Source of the DNA: Streptomyces marinisediminis
GTDB taxonomy: Bacteria > Actinomycetota > Actinomycetes > Streptomycetales > Streptomycetaceae
DNA: 64,000 bases
NCBI RefSeq assembly: GCF_026262575.1
Contig: NZ_JAPKFL010000006.1
Span: 1 to 64,000, forward strand
Reading direction: 5' to 3'
The translations under genes and the position numbers were made by a program. Numbering within the stretch: the stretch's first letter is position 1; the number at the start of each line of letters is the position of its first letter. The notes beneath the pieces were generated by a model that did no database searches, was not told the origin of the DNA, and saw only the letters and a program-made list of their open reading frames with translations. Positions 51,662 through 63,400 of this stretch are shown here, piece after piece.

Positions 51662-53449
51662 ATGAAACCCGTCCGAACGTACCGACGACGGTTGACGGCC
51701 TGGTGCACAGGACTGGCCGCCACCGCCGCCCTGGTGGGCGTCGCCCTGCCGGCCACCGCGCAGGCGGCCGAGGGCGCCGTGATCAACGCGGGCGCACCGG
51801 GCGCGATCGAGGGCCAGTACATCGTGGTCCTGGAGGGCGGGACCTCACTCGCCGCGAGCGCCGAGACGCGGGTGTCGACCCAGGCGGAGGACCTGGTGGC
51901 GCGGTACGGCGGCTCCGTCGAGAGCGTCTACAGCGCGGTGCTGCGCGGCTTCGCCGCCGACATGACGGCCGACCAGGCGAAGCGGCTGGCGGCCGACCCG
52001 CAGGTCCGGTACGTGCAGCAGTCGCTCCTGGTGCGCGCCGCCGACGCGGGCACCCAGCCGAACCCGCCGTCCTGGGGCCTGGACCGGGTCGACGGCGAGC
52101 AGGACAGCGCCTACGCCTACCCCGGCACCGGCGAGGGCGTGACCGCCTACGTCCTGGACTCCGGCATCCGCACCACCCACCAGACCTTCGAGGGCCGGGC
52201 CTCCCACGGCTACGACTTCGTCGACGAGGACGGCACCGCTCAGGACTGCAACGGCCACGGCACGCACGTCGCGGGCACCATCGGCGGCAAGGAGTACGGC
52301 GTCGCCAAGAAGGTGGACCTCGTCGCGGTGCGCGTGCTGGGCTGCGACGGGTCGGCGCCCGACCGGGACACCATCGAGGGCCTGGACTGGGTCGCCAAGA
52401 ACGCCAAGGGCCCCGCGGTGGGCAACATGAGCCTCACCTCCGGCGGTGCCGACGCCGAGCCGCAGGCCATGCGCGAGGCGACCAAGCGGGCCATCGACGC
52501 CGGCATCCAGTTCGCCATCGCGGCCGGCAACTCCAGCACGGACGCCTGCGGCACCTCGCCCGGCGACGTCCCGGAGGCGGTCACCCTCGGTTCGACCGAC
52601 CGCAACGACGGCCGCTCCAGCTTCTCCAACCACGGCCGCTGCCTGGACCTGTTCGCCCCGGGCGGCAACATCACCTCGGCCAGCCACTCCTCCGACACCG
52701 GGTCCGCCACGATGAGCGGCACCTCGATGGCGTCACCGCACGCGGCCGGCGCGCTCGCCCTGTACCTGGAGGGCCACCCCGACGCCACGCCGCGGGAGTC
52801 GCGTGACGCCGTGGTGGAGGCCGCCGAGCAGGGTGTCGTCGGCAACCCGGGCAGCGGCTCGCCGAACCTGCTGCTGAACGTCACCGAGCTGGGGGGCGCG
52901 CCGGAGCCGGGTCAGCCGTCGGCGGAGTTCTCGGCGCGGTGTTCGGAGTCGGACACGACGTGTGTGTTCGATGGGTCGGGGTCTGCTGATCCGGATGGTT
53001 CGATCGTGTCGTACGCGTGGGAGTTCGGTGATGGTGAGAGTGGTTCGGGGGTGCGGCCCTCGCACACGTACGCGGCGGCGGGTTCGTACCAGGTGACGCT
53101 GACGGTGACCGATGACGCCGGTCGGACGGACTCGGTGACGCGGACGGTCTCCGCGGGGGTCTCGGGTGAGGCGCCGTCGGCTCAGTTCGCGGTCTCGTGC
53201 TGGTACGAGGCGTGTGATTTCGACGCGGCGGGTTCTACTGACCCGGACGGGGACATCGCCTCTTACGCGTGGTCGTTCGGTGACGGGTCCTCGGGCTCGG
53301 GAGTGACCGTCTCGCACAGCTACCCGGCCGGTCAGCGGAACTACACCGCCGAGCTGACGGTCACCGACCGGGGTGGCAACAGCGACACCGCCAGCCGTCA
53401 GATCCAGTGCTGGGACTTCGGCGGCCGCGCTTTCTGCTTCACGATGTGA
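51662..53449 (+). CDS. Secreted subtilisin-like protease with two PKD domains
   Basis: 595 aa; ATG at 51662 with GGAGG 5 nt upstream. Signal peptide (about 1-32; RRLTAWCTGLAATAALVGVALPATAQA), I9 propeptide (about 48-125; QYIVVLEG to VRYVQQS), and S8 catalytic domain (about 130-410) with Asp in TAYVLDSGIRTTH, His in CNGHGTHVAG and Ser in SGTSMASPHAAG. Two PKD domains (about 420-500 and 505-590), each with the SYAWxFGDG motif, are expected to bind substrate or surfaces. Codon use changes sharply from about 52930: T-ending codons (ggt, gat, tgt) appear in the PKD part but hardly in the catalytic part, so the tail was probably acquired separately. Confidence 0.93.
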   Translation: MKPVRTYRRRLTAWCTGLAATAALVGVALPATAQAAEGAVINAGAPGAIEGQYIVVLEGGTSLAASAETRVSTQAEDLVARYGGSVESVYSAVLRGFAADMTADQAKRLAADPQVRYVQQSLLVRAADAGTQPNPPSWGLDRVDGEQDSAYAYPGTGEGVTAYVLDSGIRTTHQTFEGRASHGYDFVDEDGTAQDCNGHGTHVAGTIGGKEYGVAKKVDLVAVRVLGCDGSAPDRDTIEGLDWVAKNAKGPAVGNMSLTSGGADAEPQAMREATKRAIDAGIQFAIAAGNSSTDACGTSPGDVPEAVTLGSTDRNDGRSSFSNHGRCLDLFAPGGNITSASHSSDTGSATMSGTSMASPHAAGALALYLEGHPDATPRESRDAVVEAAEQGVVGNPGSGSPNLLLNVTELGGAPEPGQPSAEFSARCSESDTTCVFDGSGSADPDGSIVSYAWEFGDGESGSGVRPSHTYAAAGSYQVTLTVTDDAGRTDSVTRTVSAGVSGEAPSAQFAVSCWYEACDFDAAGSTDPDGDIASYAWSFGDGSSGSGVTVSHSYPAGQRNYTAELTVTDRGGNSDTASRQIQCWDFGGRAFCFTM

Positions 53450-53936
53450 ACCGCTGAGACGACCCGGTGGGCGGGCGGCCACGCACCGGGACACGGGCCC
53501 CGGCGCTCCGCGACCCCCGCGGAACCCCGGGGCCCACGCACACCTCCACTCCCGGGGGCACCGCCACCACCCCGCACACCGGAACACCGCACCCGACAAG
53601 CCACCCGAGCCGCCCCACACCCCCCACACCACCGCCCCGCACGGGCCATGAGGCGCAGGGCGCACCCGGAGCACATCCGGTCGCGCGCTTCCCCGTGCGC
53701 CGAGCGGCGACCAGGCTCGGGCGAGCGGAGCCCGGGTCGGCCGGGCACGGTGGAGGCCGGACGCGGGGGTGGCCGGGCCTGGAGGCCAGCGGCCCCATTG
53801 CGGAGCCGCAGAGAACAGAACGGGGGACACCCCGCCACCCCGCCCGTCCGACCCACAGAAGCGGCCGCGAGCCAGGCCGCCCCGCCCCACCGGACGAGCG
53901 GCGGGGGGCCGACGAGACCCGCGTCCGACGCCGCGC
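53450..53936. other. Convergent intergenic region with a hairpin
   Basis: About 485 bases between the protease stop and the end of brxHI. It contains GGGCCCCGG / CCGGGGCCC at 53495-53503 and 53527-53535 (loop 23 nt), a possible shared terminator. The remainder is GC-rich with no supported gene. Confidence 0.45.
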
Positions 53937-56105
53937 TCACAGCCCGCCGTGCAGGCGGACCGGTTCGGCCAGGGCGGCGCGGGCCCCTTCGAAGTCGGCC
54001 AGGCGAGCGGCGAGAGTCGCCACGGCCAGACGGTGGGGGAGGGCGGCGGAGAACTTCAGACCGGTGACGGCGCGGGGGTCGACGTCCGGCAGGACGAGAG
54101 GCGTGTCGGCGCCCACGGAGGTGCGTGCGGCGTGCCAGTCGGCGGCGGTCAGGTCCTCGCGGAGTCGTACGGAGGTGTCCGTCGGGCGCTGGACGGGGTC
54201 GGCGATCGAGCGGAGCGTCGCGGCGAGCGTCGCGTTGGCACGGTAGCCCGCCCACGTCCACCAACGGACGTCGGAGCCGTGCCGGGTCACGAGCGTGCCG
54301 CCCGGGTGGACGAGACGGGGTGCCTCGTCCTCGCGCCACGCGGCGAGGCCGGCTGCCGCGCGCCCGGTCACGGACGCCGGTGGCTCGGCGCCGAGCAGCA
54401 CCTCGCGCATCGCCCGCGCCAGGGCGTGCGACAGGCCCGTCAGGGCGCCACCCGTCCACTTGGCGACGCCGCCGCTGTCGACCGGTTCGACGAAGACGCG
54501 TTTGCGGGTCCAGTCGACGAACGTCACGTGCCAGCTCCGCCCGGCCAGCAGCAGGCGCCGTGGACCGGGCCGCTCCGTGGTCAGGACGCTCGGATCGGTG
54601 CGTCCGATGTCCCGGCGTCCGGAGACGACGGTGAACTGGGGCGGCGCGGTGAAGGACGCCGTCAGCCCCATGAAGTGCCGCCGCCCGAAGCGGCGTTCGG
54701 CTTCCGGGCCGACGAAGAGCAGTCCGCCGTCCTCGTCGAGGAAACCCTCGTCCACGAGGTGGCGCACGATCGGGGCCGCCGAACGGTCGAACGGCGCGAG
54801 GCCGTTCCACTGTTCCGGCCACACCCTGTCGCCGAGCGTGTGGTGCTGGAGCGTGGCCGCGATGAGCTGCTGCGCCACCAGATGGCGCGGCTCGGGCGGC
54901 GCGGTGACCGGTTCCACCCAGCCCCGTCCCCACAGCACGAGCAGGGCCGCGGCCTGGAGGAGTGCGTCCTGGTCGGTGGTGAGGAAGAGGCAGTTGCGGC
55001 TGGTGTCCGGGCGTCGGCCGGTGCGGCCGATGCGCTGGAGGAAGGCCGAGACGGTGTGGGGCGCGTCGATCTGGATGACGCGGTCCAGGTCGCCCACGTC
55101 GATGCCCAGCTCCAGCGTGGAGGTGGCGACGATGACGCAGTCCCGTGCCTCGGCGAACGCCTGCTCGGAGCGGTGCCGCTCCTCGGCCGAGAGCGAGGCG
55201 TGCGACAGGAATACGGTGACCTCACGCTCCCGCAGCGCCGCGCCGAGCTGCTCCACCCGGCTGCGCGACTCGCAGAACACCAGGCGCTTCTCACCCCGGT
55301 GCAGGGCGGCGATCACCTTGGCGGCGTTGTCCAGCGAGCCGACGTAGTCCAGCTCCACGTCCCCCGCGGGCGAACCCCCGGGGCCCGGTGCCGCAGGGAG
55401 GCCGGGCGCGACGACGCGGCCCGTGCGCTTGCCCGCGCCGGATCCCTGCAACCAGGTGAGCAACTGCTCCGGGTTGCCGACGGTGGCGGAGAGCCCGACG
55501 CGCTGGACGGGCCGTCCCACCACGCCCTGCAGACGCTCCAGCACGGCCAGCAGGTGCCAGCCGCGGTCGTCCCCGGCGAACGCGTGCACCTCGTCCACGA
55601 CGACGGCGCGGACGGAGCCGAGGAGGCGCCCGTGGTCGGTGGTGGCCCCGATGAGCATGGCTTCCAGCGACTCGGGGGTGGTCAGCAGGACGTCGGCCGG
55701 CTCCGCGCGCAGCCGCCGCCGCTGCGACTCCTTGGTGTCGCCGTGCCACAGCGCCGCCCGGCGGCCGAGCCACTGGGCGTAGGCGTCGATGCGGGGGGCG
55801 AGGTTGTTGAGCAGCGCCTTGAGCGGGCAGAGGTAGAGCACCGAGGTTCCGGTCCAGCGCTGCCCGGCCATCGCGGACAGCAGCGGAAGGCATGCGGCCT
55901 CGGTCTTGCCGCCCGCCGTCGGCGCGAGGAGCAACGCGTCCTCGCCGTCCAGGAGCGGATTGATCGCGGCCCGTTGCAGGGGGCGCAGGTCGGGCCAGCC
56001 CAGAGTGTTCACCACGTGGTGCAGGAGGACCGGGTCGAGGCGGTCCACCGGGTCGGGCGCGCCGGGGCGTGCCGGGGGCTCGGCCGGGTCGGCCGCGGTG
56101 GCCAT
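53937..56105 (-). CDS. brxHI: BREX type 2 helicase BrxHI
   Basis: 722 aa; the ATG at 56103-56105 overlaps the brxD stop by one base. Superfamily 2 helicase: Walker A LLLAPTAGGKTEAA near 60, VVVDEVHAFAGDD (DEVH), GLSATVGN, and helicase C with FCESRSRVEQLG, VATSTLELGIDVGD and QRIGRTGR. A further C-terminal part (about 450-722) resembles that of Lhr-like helicases. In BREX type 2 systems brxHI is the last core gene. It should act on DNA during defence. Confidence 0.9.
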   Translation of the reverse strand: MATAADPAEPPARPGAPDPVDRLDPVLLHHVVNTLGWPDLRPLQRAAINPLLDGEDALLLAPTAGGKTEAACLPLLSAMAGQRWTGTSVLYLCPLKALLNNLAPRIDAYAQWLGRRAALWHGDTKESQRRRLRAEPADVLLTTPESLEAMLIGATTDHGRLLGSVRAVVVDEVHAFAGDDRGWHLLAVLERLQGVVGRPVQRVGLSATVGNPEQLLTWLQGSGAGKRTGRVVAPGLPAAPGPGGSPAGDVELDYVGSLDNAAKVIAALHRGEKRLVFCESRSRVEQLGAALREREVTVFLSHASLSAEERHRSEQAFAEARDCVIVATSTLELGIDVGDLDRVIQIDAPHTVSAFLQRIGRTGRRPDTSRNCLFLTTDQDALLQAAALLVLWGRGWVEPVTAPPEPRHLVAQQLIAATLQHHTLGDRVWPEQWNGLAPFDRSAAPIVRHLVDEGFLDEDGGLLFVGPEAERRFGRRHFMGLTASFTAPPQFTVVSGRRDIGRTDPSVLTTERPGPRRLLLAGRSWHVTFVDWTRKRVFVEPVDSGGVAKWTGGALTGLSHALARAMREVLLGAEPPASVTGRAAAGLAAWREDEAPRLVHPGGTLVTRHGSDVRWWTWAGYRANATLAATLRSIADPVQRPTDTSVRLREDLTAADWHAARTSVGADTPLVLPDVDPRAVTGLKFSAALPHRLAVATLAARLADFEGARAALAEPVRLHGGL

Positions 56106-57445
56106 CACACGTCCAGCTCGACGTCGTCCGCCGAGGTGGCGGCCGCGATGTTCCGCTCGACGTCGGTCAGCTCGGTGGGCGTCACCGTCAGCTCGTAGTG
56201 CCGCCGTGGGTCGAAGTCCGGGAACTGGTCGACGCGGTCGAGTACGTCGCCGACGAGCTTCTTGAGGAACAGCCGGGGGGCGACACCGGTCTTGCCGCCC
56301 AGGGCGCCGCCGACCGCTCGCGCGAGGTCGGCCACGTAGGCGTCGTCCGCCCGGGCCGCGACGCGGTCGGGCGCGTCGGCGCCGGCCGCGTACAGGTCGC
56401 GGATGGTCACGCCGAGCGCGACGAGGGACTGCGGCGTGAAGCCGGGCAGCCGCAGCTGCACGGCGCGCGGGTTGTCGAAGCGGGGGTCGGTGGTGAAGTC
56501 GGTGGCCAGCCGCTGTGCGAGCGGCGCGAGGCGCTGCACGCCCTGCTGGCCGTCGTAGAAGGCCGGGGTGCCGGTGATCACCAGGTAGAGGCCGGGGAAG
56601 CGCCCGGAGTGCACCTCGTCGATGAGCTGCCGCAGCGCGTTGAGGGCCTTGTCCCGGGCGTCGGACCGCACCCGCTGCAACGTCTCCACCTCGTCGAGGA
56701 CGACGAACAGCCCGCGGTGGCCGGAGTCGCGCAGTACGGTCAGCAGCCCCTGGAGGAACCCGAGCGCCCCGAAGTGGTCGAGGTCGCCCCGGACTCCGGC
56801 GGCCCGGCGGGCCGCCGCGGCCACGTGCGGCTGACCGCCGAGCCACGCCAGCACGGCCGCCGCGCCCGCCTCGTCCCCCTCGGCGAGCGCCGCCCGGTAG
56901 CCGCGCAGGGCCGCCGCGAACGAGGGGGCGTGCCGGGAGACCTCCGCGAGCCGGGCGGTCAGCAGCTTCTCGACCTCCTGGGGCAGCTCGTCCTCGCCCG
57001 CCCCGGCCGCCAGGGCGTCCTCCTCCAACGCGTAGAACCACGCGTCGACGACGGGCCGCAGTGCGCTGGGCGGGAAGCTGGCGGTCGTCAGCCGCTCGGT
57101 CAGCCGCCGGTAGACGGTCTCCAGCCGGTGCAGGGGCGTCTCGTTCTCCGAGACCTGCATCTCGGCGACGGCGAACCCGAGCCGCTTGGCCCGCTCACCC
57201 AGCCAGCGGGTGAAGAACGTCTTGCCGGACCCGTACTCGCCGCGCACCGCCTTGAACACCGACGCACCGGACGCGACGGCGTCCAACTGCGCGTCGAGTG
57301 CGGACGCGAATCGGTCCAGGCCGGTGGCCAGCAGGTCAAGTCCCTGTTCGGGCACGGCCCCCCGGCGCAGCGCGTCGATCACCGCGCGGCGCCGCGCCGC
57401 ACTGGCCGGGACCGGGCGGGAGGAATCAGCGGTACGCACGCGCAC
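56105..57445 (-). CDS. brxD: BREX type 2 ATPase BrxD
   Basis: 446 aa from the GTG at 57443-57445; a second GTG two codons later is equally possible, and neither has a strong ribosome-binding site. P-loop RGEYGSGKTFFTRWLGE near residue 70, Walker B FVVLDEVETL near 240, with VITGTPAFYDGQQGV downstream. This matches the DUF2791/BrxD ATPase of type 2 BREX. It lies between pglZ (77 nt gap) and brxHI (one-base overlap). Confidence 0.88.
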   Translation of the reverse strand: MRVRTADSSRPVPASAARRRAVIDALRRGAVPEQGLDLLATGLDRFASALDAQLDAVASGASVFKAVRGEYGSGKTFFTRWLGERAKRLGFAVAEMQVSENETPLHRLETVYRRLTERLTTASFPPSALRPVVDAWFYALEEDALAAGAGEDELPQEVEKLLTARLAEVSRHAPSFAAALRGYRAALAEGDEAGAAAVLAWLGGQPHVAAAARRAAGVRGDLDHFGALGFLQGLLTVLRDSGHRGLFVVLDEVETLQRVRSDARDKALNALRQLIDEVHSGRFPGLYLVITGTPAFYDGQQGVQRLAPLAQRLATDFTTDPRFDNPRAVQLRLPGFTPQSLVALGVTIRDLYAAGADAPDRVAARADDAYVADLARAVGGALGGKTGVAPRLFLKKLVGDVLDRVDQFPDFDPRRHYELTVTPTELTDVERNIAAATSADDVELDV

Positions 57446-57522
57446 CAGTGTCCCATCGTCCCGGCCCGCCCCGCGCCGTCGGCCGTGGGCCGGGCCAGCG
57501 GGCGGGGAGGTACCGGAGCGGC

Positions 57523-60468
57523 TCACAGGTCGAACTGCAGGCGCAGCAGCCGGGTGTCCAGCCGCAGCGTGCGGCCGTCCGGCAGGATCTCCAGCACCTG
57601 CACGCCGTCGTGGTTGAGCAGTTGGCGCAGGACCGCGGCGAAGCCGTCGGCCCGCCCCTGCGGGTAGTCGACGCGCTGCGCCACGGCCGTCACCGGGAGT
57701 GTGCCGCCCGCGTCGAGCAGGGCCAGCAGGGCCTTCTCCACCTTGTCCACCGGGGGTCTGCGGGCGAGCAGGCCGACCTGCCCGGCGAAGGCATCCGACG
57801 CCAACAGGGCGGCCACCAGGGCCTCGTGCGGCGTCGTGAGCGCCGGCGCCAACAGAGCGCGGCCTTCGTCCTCCGCCGGGATCAGCGTCACCTCGAAGAG
57901 CGAGTCGTGGGTCTGGGCCAACTCCTCCTGCGCCCGCGTCGGCCGTTCCCGCGGGGGCTTCGGCGCCGCCGTCGCCCGGACGGGCGACGCCACCGTGCCG
58001 TCGCCGCCCGGCGTCGCGCCGTTGCCCGACCACCACGCCGGGCACGGGTCGCCCAGCTCGCGCCACCCCTGGGGCGGCTCGGCGTTGAACGGCAGGAAGG
58101 CGAGGACCGGGATGCAGAACTCCGCGAGGGACGCGCCGCCGTGGTAGCCGGCCTTGCGCGCGGTGTAACGGGAGTCGGCATCCCACAGGGCGACGATCGA
58201 GTCGCCGGTCTCCGGCCACACCACGCGCGGCCCGGCGAGTGCCACTTCCGCCGCTCCCGGCGGGCCGCCGGGGGCGCGGTGGCGCGCGGAGCCCGGCTCC
58301 GCGGCGTCCACCTTCGCGCCGTGCCGGTCCACCACGTGGCCGTGGTCGCTGGTGAGCAGCACCGCCATGCCCTCGGCGGCGGCGGCGTCCAGCAGCTCCA
58401 GCAGCGCCGGGACGTGCTCGGCCCGCCACGCGCCGTCGCCCAGCTTCTGCTCCTTGGCCAGCCGGTCGTCGACGGCGTTCAGCACCACGGCCACATGGGT
58501 GCGGCCGTCGGCGAGCGCGTCGGCCAGGGCGGGCCCGAACGTCTCCCCGGCGCTGTCGGCGCGCAGGTCGTCCTTGTGGAAGACGGCGGCCGGTGCGCCG
58601 TCCCACAGCGGCAACGACGGGAACAGCCGCTTCTCGTCCGCCTGCGCGCCACGCGTCAGCGCCCCGGCGAACAACGACGTCCGGGAGACCGCCGTGAGCG
58701 TCGGCAGGGCCGCCGCCATCGCCCGGCGCCGGGGCGGACCGTCGTCCACCGGGTCGTACTCGGCCCAGGAGGAGCGCAGCTCCTCACCCAGCTCACCCGC
58801 TATGGCCGCGCTCATCCCGTCCAGCACGAGCAGGAGCACCCGCCGCTTCGGCGCGGAGCGGACCACCGGCCGCACCACGCGGTCCAGGAACGTCTCCACG
58901 GTCAGCATCGACCCGGGCGGTGTACCGGCGGCCGTCCAGGTGGCCAGCCGCCGGGCGAAGTCCCGGTCGATCTCCTGACGCCGGGCCCGCACCCGCGCGG
59001 CGAGCGCGTCGTAGGCCGACCGCAGCGCCGGCTCCGGGTCGCCGCCCGCCTCGATGTGCTCCAGCGCGCGGTCCACCCAGCCGGTCTCCCGCACGTGCCG
59101 CTCCAGCGCGTCGGCCACCGTGACGCATTCCGAGCCGGGCTCACCGGCCAGCCACCGGGTGAGGCGCTGAGCCATACGGGCCCGCTCGATGCGCACCCGC
59201 GCCTGCTCGCCCCCCGCACGTCGGTGGGCGGCCAGCGCCCGCATCGCCTCCGCGAGCGGTGCGGGACGGCCGGCGGCCAGGGCGTGTCCGACGGCGGCGA
59301 ACCGGGCGTCCAGGCCCGCCGGGAGGAGCGGGCTCGCCGCCGTCGCCGCCTCCGCGCCGAGCTGCCGGGCGAGCCGCGCCGCCTGGTCCAGCACGATGTC
59401 GCTGAGGCGCCGCGCCTCGCGGGCGTCGTCCGCCCCGGACGCCGGCCCGCCCGCGGCGTCGTCCGCGCCGCGCGCCGCCCGCGCCAGCAGGGCGCCGACA
59501 TACTCCTCGGCGGCGCGCCCGAGGGCCGAGGCCAGCTCGGCGACCTCGTCGTCGGTCAGCCGCTTCCCGTCCCGCTCGCCGAACCACTGCCCGGCCCGGC
59601 CGCGTGCCGTGTAGGTGGCCGCGTCCGGAGCGGCGTGGCACCACAGGGCCGCGCACAGCAGCCCGAAGGCGACGGCCTCGGGGCCGTGCTCGGCCTCGAC
59701 CACGGCCAGCAGGGCGCGACCGGCCGGGCCGGCCTGCTCCTCCTCACCGAGGAACGCGGCCAGGCCCGCGCGCTCCGGTGCGCGCAGTGCGAGCAGCCGC
59801 TGCGGCCCGCCCGCCGTCAGGGACCAGCTCAGGAGCGTGTGCGGGTCGACCGGGTCGTACGCGGAGCCCCGGCCCGCCCGCCGTGCCGCGTCCGTCGGCT
59901 CCCCGGACCGCTCCGCGTACCGGCCGACGCGCAGTCGCCGCAGCGCCAGGGCGGACAGCGCGACCTGGCGGGAGAGCGTGCCACCGGCCACGGGGGGCCA
60001 GCCGCCCGGGGGCGCCGCGTCCAGCAGCGCCTCACCGGCCCAGTTGGCCTCCTTGAGCCGCGGGTCCACGTGCTTCGCGCCGAAGGCGTCGCGCACCACG
60101 TCCCAGCTGTCGACGACCTCGACGCGCCGCTTGTGGGCCCTGGCCAGGATCGCCGGGTCGAGCTCGTTCTGCTCGCGGTCGGTGAGCACGACCAGCACGT
60201 CCGGCCCCGCCGCCCGCTCCGCGAGGTGGTCCAGCACCAGCTCGTGGACGGCAAGCGGGGACGGAGCGGCCGTGATCCGCGCCGTCCGCCCCTCGCCCCA
60301 CGTCGGCCGGGCGGGCCCGTCCCACCGCGGCGCGGAGCGCAGCAGGACCACGCGGCGTCTGTCGCCGCCCGTGAGGGAGGAGGCGAGCGCCGACTGGGAC
60401 GTCAGGTACTGGGTGATCGTCGCGAGATTGAGCTGCACGGCGACGCCTGCGGCGGTGGAGTGCGTCAT
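57523..60468 (-). CDS. pglZ: BREX type 2 phosphatase-fold protein PglZ
   Basis: 981 aa; the ATG at 60466-60468 overlaps the pglY stop (ATGA). Alkaline-phosphatase-superfamily core in the second half: [17 protein letters not shown] (metal-binding Asp), [13 protein letters not shown] (Asp/His), and [26 protein letters not shown]-like N-terminal half is helical. PglZ is the protein shared by all BREX types; its phosphatase or nuclease activity is still debated. C-terminal part has winged-helix-like repeats ([16 protein letters not shown]). Confidence 0.93.
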   Translation of the reverse strand: MTHSTAAGVAVQLNLATITQYLTSQSALASSLTGGDRRRVVLLRSAPRWDGPARPTWGEGRTARITAAPSPLAVHELVLDHLAERAAGPDVLVVLTDREQNELDPAILARAHKRRVEVVDSWDVVRDAFGAKHVDPRLKEANWAGEALLDAAPPGGWPPVAGGTLSRQVALSALALRRLRVGRYAERSGEPTDAARRAGRGSAYDPVDPHTLLSWSLTAGGPQRLLALRAPERAGLAAFLGEEEQAGPAGRALLAVVEAEHGPEAVAFGLLCAALWCHAAPDAATYTARGRAGQWFGERDGKRLTDDEVAELASALGRAAEEYVGALLARAARGADDAAGGPASGADDAREARRLSDIVLDQAARLARQLGAEAATAASPLLPAGLDARFAAVGHALAAGRPAPLAEAMRALAAHRRAGGEQARVRIERARMAQRLTRWLAGEPGSECVTVADALERHVRETGWVDRALEHIEAGGDPEPALRSAYDALAARVRARRQEIDRDFARRLATWTAAGTPPGSMLTVETFLDRVVRPVVRSAPKRRVLLLVLDGMSAAIAGELGEELRSSWAEYDPVDDGPPRRRAMAAALPTLTAVSRTSLFAGALTRGAQADEKRLFPSLPLWDGAPAAVFHKDDLRADSAGETFGPALADALADGRTHVAVVLNAVDDRLAKEQKLGDGAWRAEHVPALLELLDAAAAEGMAVLLTSDHGHVVDRHGAKVDAAEPGSARHRAPGGPPGAAEVALAGPRVVWPETGDSIVALWDADSRYTARKAGYHGGASLAEFCIPVLAFLPFNAEPPQGWRELGDPCPAWWSGNGATPGGDGTVASPVRATAAPKPPRERPTRAQEELAQTHDSLFEVTLIPAEDEGRALLAPALTTPHEALVAALLASDAFAGQVGLLARRPPVDKVEKALLALLDAGGTLPVTAVAQRVDYPQGRADGFAAVLRQLLNHDGVQVLEILPDGRTLRLDTRLLRLQFDL

Positions 60469-63400
60469 TCGACCACGCGCCAGGTGATCTCGATCGTGGC
60501 ACCCGGCTCCTGAGCCTCCAGCTCCTGCAGCTCGGCCCGCAACCGGGCGACGGCGCCGGCCACGGTGGTCCGTCCGCCTCCGGAGCGCCGGGCCCTGCCC
60601 GTGGTCGCGCCCGGCGGGGCGGTCTCGGAGACCGGCGGGTGGCTGCTGGCCGTGTCGAGCGGAATCTCCCCGGCCCGGCTCGGCGGTGCGGGGGGTGCGG
60701 AAGGCCGCGGTGCCGGGGGCGGAGCGGCCGCCGCCCGGTTGCGCTTGACGAGGTCCAGCACCTCGCGCTGGGTCTGCGTCAGCGCGGCCCGCAGGTCGTT
60801 GGTCCGCTGATCGCTTCGCGCCCGGTTGCGCAGCGACTCCAGGAGCGCCGCTCCCTCCGGGCCCTCGGCGGTGGCGAGTTCGAGCGTCGTCCACGACGCC
60901 GCGTCCAGTGCCTGGGCGACCGCCCGCGCCTGCTTCACGGAGGTGCCGAAGCGGTCCGCACCGACCTGCCCGAAGTCGAAGCCCGCCAGGGCCTCGACCG
61001 TCATCTTCGCCCCGGCCGCGCCCTGTCCGGACGCCTGGGTGAGTGCCTTCAGCAGCTCCACCGACCGCCGTGCGATCGCCAGACGGCCCGTCTCCGCCGT
61101 CTCGTCGAGCCGGAGGAAACCGGCGTGCGTCTCCAGCATGCGCACGAGGTCGTCGGCGGACTCCCGCGCTCCGCGCGCCTGCTCGGTGATCTGCCGGGCG
61201 AGCTGGTTCACCATGCGTCCGCGCCGCAGCGTCGGAGCCTTCACTCCGAACAGCGTCTCGAAGCGGGCCCGCGCCCTCTCCCAGTCCTCCTCGGAGGGCA
61301 GCGGCTGGCTGCGCAGCGCGTCATGGTCCTTGATCTGGGCCAGCTCGGGGGGCGGGTCCAGCGGCATGCCGCCGCGCACCCAGACCCGGTCGTCCATCTC
61401 GGCGAAGGACGCGACCACCAGCTTCGCCAGGAAGTCCGGCAGGCCGCGGGGCTCGGGGCGGTCCGTCCAGTCGGTGAGGGTGATGAGCGTCAGGTCGCCG
61501 GTGACGCCCTGGGCGCGGGCGAGCTGCCGGAAGTGGTCGGCCCAGTAGAGCGACAGCTCGAAGTACGCCTCCTTCTGCTGGCCCAGCCGCAGGGGCCCCG
61601 CGAGCCGCTGCATCAGCTTGCGGTCGGCCGCCGGGACCTCGGTGCGGTGGTCTTGGGCCTCGGCGGCGTCCCGCACGTGGGTGAACACCCGGCGGGCGTC
61701 GGCGGGCTTGACCGTCGTCCCCGTGCCGTCCGGGTCCAGGTCGGGGTGGCCGGGGAACTGGGCGGCCAGCAGCCTGCCCGCGATGTGCCGGACGCCGTCG
61801 TGGAGCGACTGCCCGAAGGACAGGGTGAGGTCGTCCACCGGTCGCAGCGACTCCAGGTGGTCGCCGAACCCGACCTCCACGTCCGACGGCTTCTTGTCGG
61901 CGAGGCCGTAGGCCTGCTTGAACGCCGCCCTGACGTTCTTCAGCAGCGACTCACGTTGCGTCTCCAGCAGCCCCTTGGCCCGCGCCCGGTTGTCCGGGTT
62001 GAGGTGGCCCGCGTACTGGGTGTCGAACCGCTGCTCGTCGGCGAGCGCCTTGTCGATGACCACCAGCCGCCGGAAGTCCGCGTACCGCTGGGCCGACAGA
62101 TGGGTGGGCAGCCAGGCGACGGTCCGGGACGGCTCGCCCTGCTGCTCGCGCAACGTGCGCATCCGCTGAACGTCGTCGACCGGGCCGTAGTGGCCCTCCT
62201 CGAACGGCAGGTCCACCACGAGCCGCCAACGACCCTCGACCTGCGGCGTCAGATCGTGGTCGGCCAGCTCCTCACGGTCCGCGACGTTGCCGAACACCAC
62301 CTCGACGGTGCGCTGCGTGCCGCGCCACACGAAGTTCAGCTCGTCCACCAACGAGCCGGTGTCGACGCCCAGTTCCCGCGAGAGCAGCCGCTTGCCGAGC
62401 GCGGCGCGGTTGGCGGGGTTGTCGTTGACGTTGGCGTTGGCGATCACCGAGTCGACGTCGATCCCCGACAGCTCAAGACGCACGCCCGGGTTGGCGTCGG
62501 TGCCGGTCTCCTTGATCTCGGGGAAGCGCCCCGCCCACTCGGCGACCTTGTTCTTCAGGATGCCGTACTCGCGCCCGGGGATGGGGGCCACGACCGAGCC
62601 GTAGTTGAGCGCGGACAGTCGCCGGATCGTGAGGTCGGACAGCGCGGGGACGCTGGGCGCCAGCGCGGACAGCAGCAGCGTGCCGATGATCCGGTTGTCG
62701 CCGGTGAACGTCGTCAGCCGTCCGCGCAGGTCGTCGTCGGCGACGCTGTCCGGGCGGTGCGCGAACTGCTCCACGTCCTCCTCGGAGAGGTTGTACGTGG
62801 CCAGCAGGTAGGGGCGCAGCTTGGTCCGGTACAGCTTGTCGGCTGCCTCGAAGACGACCTTCAGACTGTCCGAGAACGGCTTGTCGCCGCCGGCCGTGAT
62901 GAGCGGGTACAGGTCTCCGACCGGGATCAGGTCGCCGAGCCGCAGGTGGTCGCGGTGGTCGGCCAGGAGCTGGCCCATCAGCTTCATGCCGGTGCGGTTG
63001 CGCTGGAGCGCCGAGGACACGTGGACGAGGGTGTCCATGAACGCCGGCGAGAACGGGTACGTCAGCCGGAAGCTGTCCTCGTCCGCGCCGACGCCGTCCG
63101 CCGAGCGTCCGGAGCCGAGCAGCGTGTCCCACACCTCCTGGCGGACCTTGCGGGTCTTGGCGAACTCCGCCTCGACCAGCGCCGCGGCCTCGGCGTCCTT
63201 CGCGCGCAGCAGCCGGGCGTGCGCGATCTGCGGCAGGTTGCGGTCCTCCAGCGTGATCTTGTCGAACCGGCCCTGGGCCAGGTTCAGCGTGTCCTGGATG
63301 GACGCCTCCGCCGCGCCGGACACCTCCTCACCGACCAGTTCGCGCAGGTCCCGCTGGCGGGCGATGAACGACACCACCGGGATCGCCCGGCGTGCGTCGC

